Below the pieces are notes generated by a model that saw only the letters and a program-made list of their open reading frames with translations, was not told the origin of the DNA and did not search any database. A program made the position numbers and the translations under genes. A DNA stretch of 10,337 nucleotides from contig CAAGNU010000020.1 of assembly GCA_900771365.1 (NCBI GenBank), forward strand, positions 1 to 10,337. Direction: 5' to 3'. This DNA comes from Bacteroidales bacterium. GTDB lineage: Bacteria; Bacteroidota; Bacteroidia; Bacteroidales; P3. Shown piece after piece: positions 6,501-10,337 of the stretch; position 1 is the first letter of the stretch; each line of letters starts with the position of its first letter.

Positions 6501-8638
6501 TCGCGGTTGATACGATTGTGAACATACCCACATCTGTTACGAATCATCCTGTCGACTACTTTGTTGTCAAATTTAGCAAGCCCATTATCGACACCACCTT
6601 CTCATACGCTGATATGAGACTCAAGTGCAACAATGGAGCGGAACTGATGGACAGCAATGTGGTTCTTGTGAAAATTGATGATTCTACATATAGAGTGAAC
6701 CTTGCAGGAAAGGCATTCCGTACGGGTCTGTATGTCTTGGATATTTTGACCGACAGCATCAGGGATACCAAAGGCTATTACGGTGCTGACGGCAGAAGGG
6801 TGATGTGGACGCAGTTCATAACCGACACCATTCAGGATAGTGTCATCATCTGCGAAGGAGAGGAATATGTGTTTGGAGACATCAGCTACACTCAGGCTGG
6901 AAACTACGAAATTGAATATTTCGACACTTCTTCGCAGTGGGAGGTGTATCTCAACCTTACTTTGGTCACCACACCGAAGGAGCAGATTACGTTCCATTCG
7001 AACAATGGTATGGAAGACACGGTGACGCAACGAATTTGTCATCAGGGCACATTGCGTTCGAATACCTTCGTCAACCGCAATGCTACATTCCTCGGGTGGT
7101 CACTCATCGAAGGTGGAGACGTACGTTATTTGGACGGCGACACCATCAGTCTAGCAGAGGACATCAACCTGTATGCTGTGTGGTCGGCGGTACCATACGT
7201 GACCGATACAACCAATTTGTCCGTGTGCGACAGTGTTATCTGGAATAATCGGGTGATAACTAACAGCGGGGTCTATTGTGACACCATCCTTGGCTCCTAC
7301 GAGGACTACGACAGCATCCATGTGCTGAATGTCGTAGTGAACCATACAGTGCATGTTACTGAGGATGTTGTCGTCTGTGATGCATTCGTATTTGGCGACG
7401 TGACTTTCACTGCCGACACATCGTTTGTGTCGTTTGTCGGCACTACGGCTGACGGGTGCGACAGCGTCGTCACATTGAATCTCGTGATTAATTCGACCCA
7501 ATTCGCTGTCGAATCACAGACGGCATGTGACCAATACAGTTGGAGAGGTCGTACACTCGATTTGTCGGGGACTTATTATGATACCGTAGCCCAGGCCACA
7601 TATGATGGCTGCGACAGTGTCTATACGATTAATTTGGCGTTGAATAGCAGTACGTCGCATTATGACACGCTGACGGTTTGTGACTCGCTCTTGTGGCATG
7701 ATAATGTATATACCAGCAGCACTGACTCGCCTGTGTTTGTCGCCCAAAATGCAGTGGGATGCGATAGCGTTGAGCATCTTTCCCTGACGGTCAATTACAG
7801 TGATAGCGTGACAGAGCAACAGGAGGCCTGCGACAGTTATTTCTGGCATGACTCGACCTATTACAGCTCGACAGAAGCTTCATACATGACACAAAACCTG
7901 TATGGTTGCGACAGGCATGAGGTGCTGCAATTGACGATTAACCATTCGACAAGCAGCATAGATGACTTGACCGTCTGTGATAGTTGTGTTTGGCATGGAA
8001 TAGTATATACTGAGTCTACGTGTACGCCTACGTTTACTGCCACCAATATCGTGGGATGTGACTCTATGGTCACGCTTAACCTCACGGTGAACCACGCGAG
8101 TGAGCCGACCGAATATGAATATGTCGGATGTGACAGCTTGGTCTGGGGTCATGAAACGTTCTATGAGACTACCAACACACAGTACGTCTTCACCAACAGT
8201 GTGGGATGTGACTCGATTGTTTCTCTCCAAGTGACGATAAACTATGCCGCATACGCATATCTGCAAGATAGTGCGGAGGGTTCGTATGAATGGAATGGAC
8301 ACGTCTACGCAGAGAGTGGCATTTATGAATATCATACCATAACCGAAACAGGCTGCGATAGTGTGGTGACGCTGATGCTGATAGTCTCCAATACAACTGA
8401 CATTGATTTGATGGAGGGGAACGGGGATGTCACCATCTATCCCAATCCCACTACCGGAATCCTGAATGTTGTTGGCGAGCAGATAGGCAACATCGAAGTC
8501 TATGAGGCTACTGGTCGTGCCGTCATGTGTGCCGACAACACGGAACAAATCGACATTTCTAATCTGCCTTCGGGAATCTACTTCTTACGCATCACCCACA
8601 TTCACGGTGTAAACGTGAAACGTGTGATGAAACGTTAG
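2..8638 (+). CDS. Giant multidomain secreted/surface protein with T9SS type A sorting domain (5' partial)
   Basis: One open frame runs from the left edge to TAG at 8636-8638. The GTG at 26 is not the start, because codons 2-25 read in frame (SNCAAYYL) into the same beta-helix; the true start, and any signal peptide, lies outside the window. The visible 2878 codons are almost entirely beta-rich extracellular modules: beta-helix end, four FN3-like domains, CARDB-like and carboxypeptidase-regulatory-like domains, an InlB B-type repeat, twelve CDS-type repeats and a C-terminal YPNP sorting domain. By family knowledge, such proteins cross the inner membrane by Sec, pass the outer membrane by the type IX system, and are anchored on the surface or released after the C-terminal domain is cut off. 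The modules suggest adhesion or a structural surface role; I see no catalytic domain, so the precise function is unknown. It appears to be the last gene of its transcript, with a terminator 43 bp after the stop. Gene call very sure; function inferred. Confidence 0.95.
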   Translation, partial: SNCAAYYLVGLENAVVENCLIHSNRPRYYVLNTYSSVHMANTSVVKNVSKNAYNVFSNSGQTTLNNCIVWGNSCSNLASTNGFTINNSAVDYNFTGTSNNMIVLASENQGSDSNANYVAFASPADSDFHLTIGSACLDAGSQELMLSDMDLEGNARPWGNGCDMGPYELHYFIECADPTHLAADLHTDYSVTLSWMGSPRASYIVAYRSSLDSSWNTVQQSDTALTLSGLPRDLYQWSVTSICEAGDTSDVVLGPQFDTYFHPEFDTVTLDDYWDFADLVPADNGIVCTNDSRFEWDSLTNALQYDLYIWQTDTSEPATPTIAGLTQPFAESVALPNYQPGEQYQWKIVARNRHTTRTSPIFAFETSLIPTLSVTQVTENSAQLNIGNRDGRIAHIVLDTVPIDETVIRSGISIGGSTYVLRGLDMRTTYYVMVKVDCGDTQLATNMVQFTTREVGYDTIVAELCQGEHYRLGNRDYYQSGTYSYRVNLSDSYDSLYVLNLTVHPAYNTTETVYLYEGETYTFDGREVSALGLTSDTMQTVYGCDSIRSVRIYRRNTIVSRENGRVCQGNPFMGTHFTITEAQTRDTIGLMVFADTIRSIGGFDSLIYSLNLTVVAPHLNSITGLMPAMDSMITDGALILRWDRQEDATKYRLYLWQLGNSRPLTPTVETTNNRYTFSNYENHTAYYWVVEALNDCDTVISSVTDFVINKAPRLTVSTRSIDFGEAEYDSVVSSRFNVSGEFLFDSIRLEVVGDDADAFSVSPINYNAMRGGGLNVTFHPQSIQHEYHATLRVATDTIVRDVSLTGRLSNYYRITLNIMDSIYTSKDTVPITGHVEDVAGVPQAGVSMDVYIMVLGQTMIQNAVTNSEGDFSVTYRPVLTESGYYQVGACLHDDNSRDVTFGDEFNIPGISFVDAYTTWNVDRGDTVEGVIRIRNRCNLELNNLVVTPVTLPNGLNVEFEPLSLSRLGIGDLHYRLVGTQVTQGTDWEYATFTLGCDMGYLTNLTAYYFCQLPIPDLQISYDSIICSTLRNSQKNIDLALYNNTDSVFHNVGVTLPSSAGYIGFMDEFEPFDLAPHDSAFVHLLIQFGADAALSRHSGGILVTADNTEDQVVPYEITVVSTARGGLNVTVTNEYTHAYGTNVAGANVKVIGYYSKDTVANVMTDSTGIVGVDSLLEGAYELIVSAPHNSTVSEIVSVADGVTSYRTVDLEYRAISYTWNVYQKDVEDSWGVRMDVEYETNVPKAVVHIEAPNDIEFPYDGSATTINLLVTNYGLIDAYDVNLTMPESDVYEFIPLYDHIDTLRALSSRVVPCSARNKALARFIDSLRANPYVIADTVFDEHRTVNRIPIFKDTTIYVPHDSIFYDSVWRYDIVDTEWVHVLRWVSDTVIHVDTLVRFIDTTVYDTIYTIDYKLVPYLMSCEEFPFTVSARFKCNNEGRWVFDRYVVRPKTCEYESLDEVVERVLEVSSSDGGGFGGAGGGGPWGHCGGKSSYAYETKVKVTEWECEPCWHSIVRNALSCGVGLATAGSGNMLVRGGSALWNGYSILQTERTDEKVLGALGMVFAPFGCVGNALNAIRTCTQGFEVELPVFGVRLEPEVHMTVLERNLRIAEEYYDTIREIRNRIVVDSIPIPIYGWILDSVIDHIARTWDTLSYREVIGYYESVITQVDTTVIHRYVDRWNLFLKYLEMGITSPDEVPEGFSTDFFYLDTATINSLLNANLRAYNQGFGSVEEMAWDVLDSLNALSGKQSLCVGVSLQFQQDVAMTREAFEGVLLIMNSSDTSDISDLSLRFTVTDSTGRDCSDRFDIAVIDRDYPDADRIGAGATGNTTVRFVPLLTAAPQDSARYRFGGSISYLDPRSGLPMEDELTPVSLMVAPSPQLHLDYFVQKDIIADDPLTQPKVERSIPATIGLLVNNEGFGRAKNVRLSGLTPTIVDNRLGLVVDFRMLKTIRDGWERNLPLRDVCLGNVDPGQTSVLEYLFESTLLGTFTIDTIQVIHNSSIDDKDLSLVTASAHTLIHPVMEYGVGVDNVHDFLVDDIPDSYGYPDSLYFSSGAATSVAVADTSSFDRYVTPNDTVIVISMLPHDAGWNYTEMEDPGDGKYEIVSCVRVEENTNVNIPLDNIWLTFVDLPEASDPVYVNRLHLVDTLSDSREYHYNVTFRLREETLAVDTIVNIPTSVTNHPVDYFVVKFSKPIIDTTFSYADMRLKCNNGAELMDSNVVLVKIDDSTYRVNLAGKAFRTGLYVLDILTDSIRDTKGYYGADGRRVMWTQFITDTIQDSVIICEGEEYVFGDISYTQAGNYEIEYFDTSSQWEVYLNLTLVTTPKEQITFHSNNGMEDTVTQRICHQGTLRSNTFVNRNATFLGWSLIEGGDVRYLDGDTISLAEDINLYAVWSAVPYVTDTTNLSVCDSVIWNNRVITNSGVYCDTILGSYEDYDSIHVLNVVVNHTVHVTEDVVVCDAFVFGDVTFTADTSFVSFVGTTADGCDSVVTLNLVINSTQFAVESQTACDQYSWRGRTLDLSGTYYDTVAQATYDGCDSVYTINLALNSSTSHYDTLTVCDSLLWHDNVYTSSTDSPVFVAQNAVGCDSVEHLSLTVNYSDSVTEQQEACDSYFWHDSTYYSSTEASYMTQNLYGCDRHEVLQLTINHSTSSIDDLTVCDSCVWHGIVYTESTCTPTFTATNIVGCDSMVTLNLTVNHASEPTEYEYVGCDSLVWGHETFYETTNTQYVFTNSVGCDSIVSLQVTINYAAYAYLQDSAEGSYEWNGHVYAESGIYEYHTITETGCDSVVTLMLIVSNTTDIDLMEGNGDVTIYPNPTTGILNVVGEQIGNIEVYEATGRAVMCADNTEQIDISNLPSGIYFLRITHIHGVNVKRVMKR
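527..1360 (+). other. Three consecutive fibronectin type III-like domains
   Basis: Three segments of 84-88 codons (527-778, 836-1099, 1100-1360) have the FN3 pattern. The first has VTLSW, YIVAYR and LPRDLYQWSVTSIC. The second has RFEWDSL, YDLYIWQ and YQWKIVARN. The third has SAQLNIG, LRGLDMRTTYYVMVKVDC and a final VQFTTR. The aromatic and Leu positions of the B, C, E and F strands are recognisable in each. The second closely resembles the fourth FN3-like domain further on. Likely spacer or binding modules outside the cell. Confidence 0.7.
1370..1846 (+). repeat. Three diverged CDS-type protein repeats (N-terminal cluster)
   Basis: Three copies of the same module seen as eight tandem units near the C-terminus: one beginning at AELCQGEHYRLGNRDYY and ending DSLYVLNLTV; one at LYEGETYTFDGREV ending GCDSIRSVRIY; one at GRVCQGNPFMGTHF ending FDSLIYSLNLTVV. 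The pattern is Cys/Tyr-x-Gly-x-x-(Y/F), then a Gly/Ser-turn strand, then (G)(C)DS and a Leu-rich last strand. These copies are much more diverged than the C-terminal ones and several Cys are lost. Confidence 0.75.
1850..2130 (+). other. Fourth fibronectin type III-like domain
   Basis: Contains ALILRWDRQEDATKYRLYLWQ, then RPLTPTV, then YTFSNYENHTAYYWVVEALN and VTDFVI, an FN3-like beta-sandwich. It lines up with the second FN3-like domain at 836-1099 (YDLYIWQ / ATPTI / YQWKIVARN), so the two look like duplicated copies separated by a third FN3 and the CDS-repeat cluster. Confidence 0.7.
2132..2428 (+). other. ASH / choice-of-anchor-D-like beta domain
   Basis: Begins APRLTVSTRSIDFGEAEYDS, the usual opening of ASH/HYDIN-like or choice-of-anchor-D domains (a strand followed by x-D-F-G-x-V/E). 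It continues through DADAFSVSP and LNVTFHPQSIQHEYHATLRV, which correspond to the 'F-x-V-x-P ... V-x-F-x-P ... G-x-Y-x-A-x-L-x-V' line of that fold, and ends VSLTGRL. An extracellular Ig-like module; partner unknown. Confidence 0.6.
2459..2728 (+). other. CnaB / Ig-like domain
   Basis: The segment reads SIYTSKDTVPITGHVEDVAG, then VPQAGVSMDVYIM, then VTNSEGDFSVTYRP and GYYQVGACL. The order 'G-x-V-x-D ... P-x-A-G-V-x-V ... T-(D/N)-x-x-G-x-F' is typical of CnaB-like, carboxypeptidase-regulatory-like or Big-type beta sandwiches. The exact family cannot be fixed by eye. Confidence 0.5.
4040..4240 (+). repeat. Asp-Thr-rich low-complexity spacer in the giant protein
   Basis: About 65 residues in which Asp-Thr or Asp-Ser pairs recur between short hydrophobic runs: FKDTTIYVPHDSIFYDS, then DIVDTEW, WVSDTVIHVDTLVRFIDTTV and YDTIYTIDYK. 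Similar 'DTVYV-DTI' strings occur in Bacteroidota outer-membrane and OmpA-like proteins as extended spacers. It separates the last CARDB-like domain from the Cys-rich segment. Confidence 0.6.
4256..4745 (+). other. Gly-rich and Cys-rich, partly hydrophobic central segment
   Basis: Within about 160 residues there are nine cysteines (in MSCEE, KCNN, TCEYE, HCGGK, WECEPCW, LSCGVG, FGCVG, RTCTQ). A Gly-rich run is encoded at 4411-4470 (GGGFGGAGGGGPWGHCGG). Two hydrophobic, small-residue stretches follow: SCGVGLATAGSGNMLVRGGS and LGALGMVFAPFGCVGNAL. The rest of the surrounding core is comparatively Cys-poor. In an exported protein these Cys would probably form disulfides. Neither hydrophobic stretch is a convincing membrane helix. 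Confidence 0.6.
5240..6064 (+). other. C-terminal part of the core: TREAF / YFVQKDI-DDP module
   Basis: A 275-residue stretch with strong motif character: KQSLCVGVSLQFQQDVAMTR opening, GRDCSDRFDI, then an ISYLDP strand, YFVQKDIIADDPLTQPKVER, then LLVNNEGFGRAKNVRLSG (a CARDB-like strand pair), GLVVDFRML and GTFTIDTIQVIHNSS. The acidic IIADDP turn and the NNEGFG turn look like structural signatures. I recall near-identical motif order in large proteins of other phyla but cannot name a domain entry with confidence. It may be part of a stalk or a binding face. Confidence 0.5.
6545..6799 (+). other. Big/SbsA-like Ig domain
   Basis: HPVDYFVVKFSKPIIDTTFS followed by DMRLKCNNGAEL, YRVNLAGKAFRTGLYVLDIL and IRDTKGYYGADGR. 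The sequence 'hydrophobic-x-F-S-K-P-I ... T-F ... D-x-x-L' and the closing 'G-x-Y-x-L-x-I/L ... I-x-D-x-x-G' are the usual signs of SbsA-type (Big_5-like) Ig domains. The stretch before it, 6065-6544, also looks beta-rich (YPDSLYFSSG, DTVIVISMLPHDAGWNY, YHYNVTFRLRE), but I cannot assign a family. Confidence 0.5.
6824..6967 (+). repeat. Single CDS-type protein repeat
   Basis: DTIQDSVIICEGEEYVFGDI, then YTQAGNYEIEYFDTSSQW and VYLNLTLV. It matches the pattern of the N-terminal cluster (C-x-G-E-x-Y-x-F-G at the front, L-x-L-T-V at the end) but has lost the internal GCDS. It stands alone between the Big-like domain and the InlB-type repeat. Confidence 0.7.
6980..7189 (+). other. InlB B-type (Listeria-Bacteroides) repeat
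   Basis: About 70 residues: EQITFHSNNGMEDTVTQRIC, then NTFVNRNATFLGWSL, then DGDTISLAEDINLYAVWSA. This has the hallmark order F-x-x-N-x-G ... F-x-G-W-x-x-x ... Y-x-x-G/D-D-x-I-x-L-x-x-D-x-x-L-Y-A-V/Q-W. These beta-grasp-like repeats are common in surface proteins of Listeria and Bacteroidota and are thought to serve as spacers or in adhesion. Only one copy is present. Confidence 0.85.
7205..8391 (+). repeat. Eight tandem CDS-type protein repeats, about 150 bp each
   Basis: The leading Cys (or the equivalent Glu) codons fall at 7226, 7376, 7526, 7679, 7829, 7976, 8129 and 8276, so spacings are 150, 150, 153, 150, 147, 153 and 147 bp. A unit reads (V/A)CDSxxWxxxxY ... about 20 residues ... GCDSVxxLxLTVN. 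The first unit has YDS in place of the internal CDS, the fifth has CDR, and the eighth has lost the leading Cys (AEGSYEW). The DNA of the units differs clearly, so this is an old expansion. Regular Cys pairs suggest one disulfide per unit and a rigid rod just before the sorting domain. This repeat type is frequent in Bacteroidota T9SS cargo. Confidence 0.9.
8420..8635 (+). other. T9SS type A C-terminal sorting domain
   Basis: The last 72 residues have all the expected signs: NGDVTIYPNPTTGILNV at the front, NIEVYEATGRAV in the middle, then IDISNLPSGIYFLRI and a basic tail ending KRVMKR. By family knowledge this domain directs export through the outer membrane by the type IX secretion system and is then cleaved by PorU, with attachment to A-LPS in species that anchor their cargo. 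None of the secretion components is encoded in this window. Confidence 0.95.
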
Positions 8639-8681
8639 AACCTGTAGGTATACTAATTGGGACGATTCCCATTCTAAAAAG

Positions 8682-8722
8682 CGACCCGGATCACGTTTGT
8701 GGTTCGGGTCGTATTCCTTTTT
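8682..8722 (+). terminator. Strong intrinsic terminator after the giant gene
   Basis: The left arm, 8682-8694 (CGACCCGGATCAC), pairs with 8699-8711 (GTGGTTCGGGTCG) over 13 bp, with two G-T wobbles and a four-base GTTT loop. TATTCCTTTTT follows at 8712-8722. The stem starts 43 bp past the stop codon at 8638. Five A at 8676-8680 precede the stem, so the structure could also act from the other side on leftward transcription coming from the IS remnant. Confidence 0.9.
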
Positions 8723-8749
8723 GTTAGTATCTCATAAACAATTTTGGCG

Positions 8750-8809
8750 TAATAGTCAAATTGTAGGATTTTTTTTGTACTATGTGTTCTAATAGTCAAA
8801 TTGCAGGAT
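8750..8809. repeat. Pair of 20-bp direct repeats at 40-bp spacing
   Basis: TAATAGTCAAATTGTAGGAT at 8750-8769 and TAATAGTCAAATTGCAGGAT at 8790-8809 differ at one base. The 20 bp between them includes a run of T and is not repeated. A degenerate third copy (AATAGTCATTGCGGATG, 8891-8907) lies nearer the transposase remnant. Position suggests an insertion-sequence end, a duplicated target or a binding site, but none can be shown. I see no convincing Bacteroidota -33/-7 promoter here. Confidence 0.7.
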
Positions 8810-8840
8810 GGAAGTTTCAGATATTATTTGTAATTATTGC

Positions 8841-9469
8841 TGTCCGCTAAAACTCAGCACAGCACATTTCACCTATCCGAAATGCCGATAAATAGTCATT
8901 GCGGATGTTCTGTTCAAAAGCAAGCCCCCCTATAAGTCGAACAGGGGCGGCTGGGAAGTCGGTTGCTCGTTTTCTGCGATGATTTTTGCCCAATCTTTTT
9001 CGGGGTCTTCGAGGAAGGAGTAGATGTTGACATAGTACATGAGCATGATCTGCACGATCGTGGCGAGTTCGGAGAAGCTCCACGGCCTGCTGACGCGCCG
9101 CTGCACCACCATCAGGAGGAGGTTCTCCATCAGGGTCACCCATATCAAGATCTTTATGGCGTTGGTGCTCTCCCCGTAAAAGTATCTCAGCGGGAAGTTC
9201 TGCTTCAGCTGTTTGAAGAGCAGCTCGATTTCCCATCTCTGGCGGTAGATGGCCACAATTTCCTCTGCATCTATGTCCATGTCGTTGGTGAGGAAGCGGA
9301 TGAGGCGCAGACGGGACTTCTTGATGTCCGCGTATGTGATGATGCGCGCACGGTGCACAACGGTCTCTCCGCCTCTAACCTTCTTCGTGAAGACCTTTTT
9401 TATTGTCCGCTCCCTTTCGTGAACTTGTTCGTGAGAAGGATGCGGATGATTTATATCCGAGGCATCTTG
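8841..9469 (-). mobile_element. Remnant of an IS4-family insertion sequence
   Basis: The extent is approximate. On the left, a possible terminus begins near TGTCCGCTAAAACTCAGC (8841), about 90 bp beyond the transposase stop, which would be normal spacing for an IS end. I find no inverted copy of that sequence on the right, and the transposase has lost its N-terminal half, so the right part of the element appears deleted. No target-site duplication can be recognised. Confidence 0.45.
8930..9469 (-). pseudogene. IS4-family transposase, C-terminal fragment
   Basis: The minus-strand frame runs from a stop at 9470-9472 to TAG at 8930-8932, about 179 codons. The only usual start codon is GTG at 9356-9358, which would give 142 residues. 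It contains IVAIYRQRWEIELLFKQLKQ, an exact Y-(2)-R-(3)-E-(6)-K signature of IS4 transposases including the catalytic Glu, then NFPLRYFYGES and NAIKILIWVTLMENLLL. Family members usually have roughly 370-450 residues. The N-terminal region and the part of the DDE domain with the first two Asp are missing, and no frame continues upstream of 9472. Homology seems to reach at least the ETVVHRARIITY segment; the first 20 or so codons after the 9470 stop (HPHPSHEQ) may not belong. Not expected to be active. Confidence 0.85.
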
Positions 9470-9470
9470 T

Positions 9471-9696
9471 TATAAGGATTTTTATTCGCCAACTAATTAT
9501 TCCTTAACATATTGGCGTTGATGCGGATGCAATTCTACCACAACGGCAGGGCGAGTGTTGCTCCAGCTTTGTACCCCAGTCGAATGAGTCGAATGGGGTG
9601 TGGCCGCAGGGGGATTAGGTAGGATTAGATAAAATGTGCAGGATGTACAATAAAACGGGGCGGATTGCGTTATTAGGACAATATTATAGATAAGTC
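9471..9696. other. Non-coding strip between IS remnant and ATPase gene
   Basis: About 226 bp with no frame that looks like a gene. It holds a small hairpin at 9573-9599 (ACCCCA / TGGGGT, 6 bp) whose loop region is made of two tandem 9-bp copies of AGTCGAATG (9578-9586, 9587-9595). It also has a weak 6-bp dyad CGCCAA / TTGGCG (9487-9492, 9512-9517). No clear promoter with a TAnnTTTG box is seen ahead of the gene at 9697; the promoter must lie here if the gene is transcribed on its own. Confidence 0.5.
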
Positions 9697-10337
9697 ATGG
9701 ATACCACTTTGCAACGACTTCCGATTGGGATACAGGGATTTGAAGGCCTTCGCAACGACGGCTACCTCTATGTCGATAAGACTCGTCAGGTGTATGAGCT
9801 CACGCATACCAATCGCTATTATTTCCTCTCCCGACCGAGGAGGTTCGGCAAGAGCCTGCTGCTTTCTACCATCAAGTGCTACTACGAGGGCAAGCGCGAG
9901 CTGTTCGAGGGGTTGTACATCGCCACTGTTGAGAAGGATTGGAAGAGGTACCCCGTGCTGTATTTGGACTTGAACACGGAGAAATATGACCGTCCGGAGG
10001 TGTTGGACCAACTGTTGAACGAGGTCCTGTGCGAGTGGGAAGGGCTATATGGCAAGAATCCAGAGGAGATTGGTCTGGGTCGTAGGTTTCAAGGCGTCAT
10101 CCGCCGAGCCCACGAGAAGACAGGTCTCCGTGCCGTGATTCTGGTTGATGAGTACGACAAGCCCATGCTGCAGGCTATCGGCAACATCGAGCTGCAGGAT
10201 GCCTACCGAGCCACTTTGAAAGGTTTCTACGGCGCCCTCAAATCGATGGACGAGCATATCCAGTTCGCCATGCTCACAGGCGTGACCAAGTTCGGCAAAG
10301 TGAGCGTGTTCAGCGACCTCAACAACCTCATGGACAT
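9697..10337 (+). CDS. AAA-ATPase-like protein, probable PD-(D/E)XK nuclease family (3' partial)
   Basis: ATG at 9697 follows an in-frame TAA at 9691-9693; 213 codons are visible before the right edge. The start has the family opening: LPIGIQGFEGLRNDGYLYVD at residues 8-27, then FLSRPRRFGKSLLLST at 43-58, a Walker A-like motif with K52 and S53. AVILVDEYDKP at 146-156 is the Walker B-like motif, and LTGVTKFGKVSVFSDLNNL at 193-211 is the segment with the sensor residues. This matches the AAA-ATPase-like family often annotated DUF1703, whose full members are about 500-600 residues and end in a PD-(D/E)XK nuclease-like domain that here would lie beyond the window. These genes are multicopy in many Bacteroidales; their role is not established, with defence or mobile-element links suggested. 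No clear Shine-Dalgarno, which is normal for the phylum. Confidence 0.92.
   Translation, partial: MDTTLQRLPIGIQGFEGLRNDGYLYVDKTRQVYELTHTNRYYFLSRPRRFGKSLLLSTIKCYYEGKRELFEGLYIATVEKDWKRYPVLYLDLNTEKYDRPEVLDQLLNEVLCEWEGLYGKNPEEIGLGRRFQGVIRRAHEKTGLRAVILVDEYDKPMLQAIGNIELQDAYRATLKGFYGALKSMDEHIQFAMLTGVTKFGKVSVFSDLNNLMD

Noticed and set aside
7205..8391. Regular about 150-bp repeats as a CRISPR or DNA-level satellite array
   Set aside because: The regularity is at protein level; the DNA units are diverged and code in frame for Cys repeats.
8750..8809. 20-bp direct repeats as a small CRISPR array
   Set aside because: Only two good copies, repeat shorter than usual, 20-bp T-rich gap, no cas gene.
8963..9475. 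170-codon plus-strand frame across the IS4 remnant
   Set aside because: The opposite strand carries an exact IS4 signature, so this is its shadow.
9487..9517. CGCCAA / TTGGCG dyad as a terminator or IS inverted repeat
   Set aside because: Only 6 bp with a 19-base AT-rich loop, no T run, and no match to the presumed left IS end.

Overview
The window looks like chromosomal DNA of a member of the Bacteroidota, most likely Bacteroidales. Three things point there: a giant secreted protein ending in a type IX secretion (T9SS) type A sorting domain with the YPNP motif, an IS4-type transposase fragment with the Y-(2)-R-(3)-E-(6)-K signature, and the start of an AAA-ATPase-like/PD-(D/E)XK-type protein of a kind expanded in Bacteroidales. 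Genus cannot be told from the sequence.

Layout: positions 2-8638 (+) are one uninterrupted reading frame that enters from beyond the left edge. At least 2878 codons are present and the N-terminus is missing. In order it holds: the end of a parallel beta-helix with a 'choice-of-anchor Q'-like finish; three fibronectin-III-like domains; three 'CDS' repeats; a fourth FN3-like domain; an ASH/choice-of-anchor-D-like domain; a CnaB/Ig-like domain; a core of about 1,100 residues of CARDB-like and carboxypeptidase-regulatory-like beta domains interrupted by a Gly/Cys-rich, partly hydrophobic segment; a Big/SbsA-like domain; one more CDS repeat; an InlB B-type (Listeria-Bacteroides) repeat; eight tandem CDS repeats of about 50 residues; and the T9SS sorting domain. 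A strong intrinsic terminator follows at 8682-8722.

Positions 8723-9696 are an accessory strip without an intact gene. It has a pair of 20-bp direct repeats (plus a degenerate third copy), the C-terminal part of an IS4-family transposase on the minus strand that lacks its N-terminal half, and a short non-coding stretch with a small hairpin. From 9697 (+) an AAA-ATPase-like gene begins and runs off the right edge.

The three units do not form an obvious pathway. The large gene is a self-contained, terminated cell-surface/secreted protein; the ATPase-like gene is a separate transcription unit beyond the decayed insertion sequence. The most interesting material is inside the giant protein: its long conserved-looking core, the Cys-rich central insertion, the very regular repeat array, and a marked strand-composition switch in the middle of the gene.
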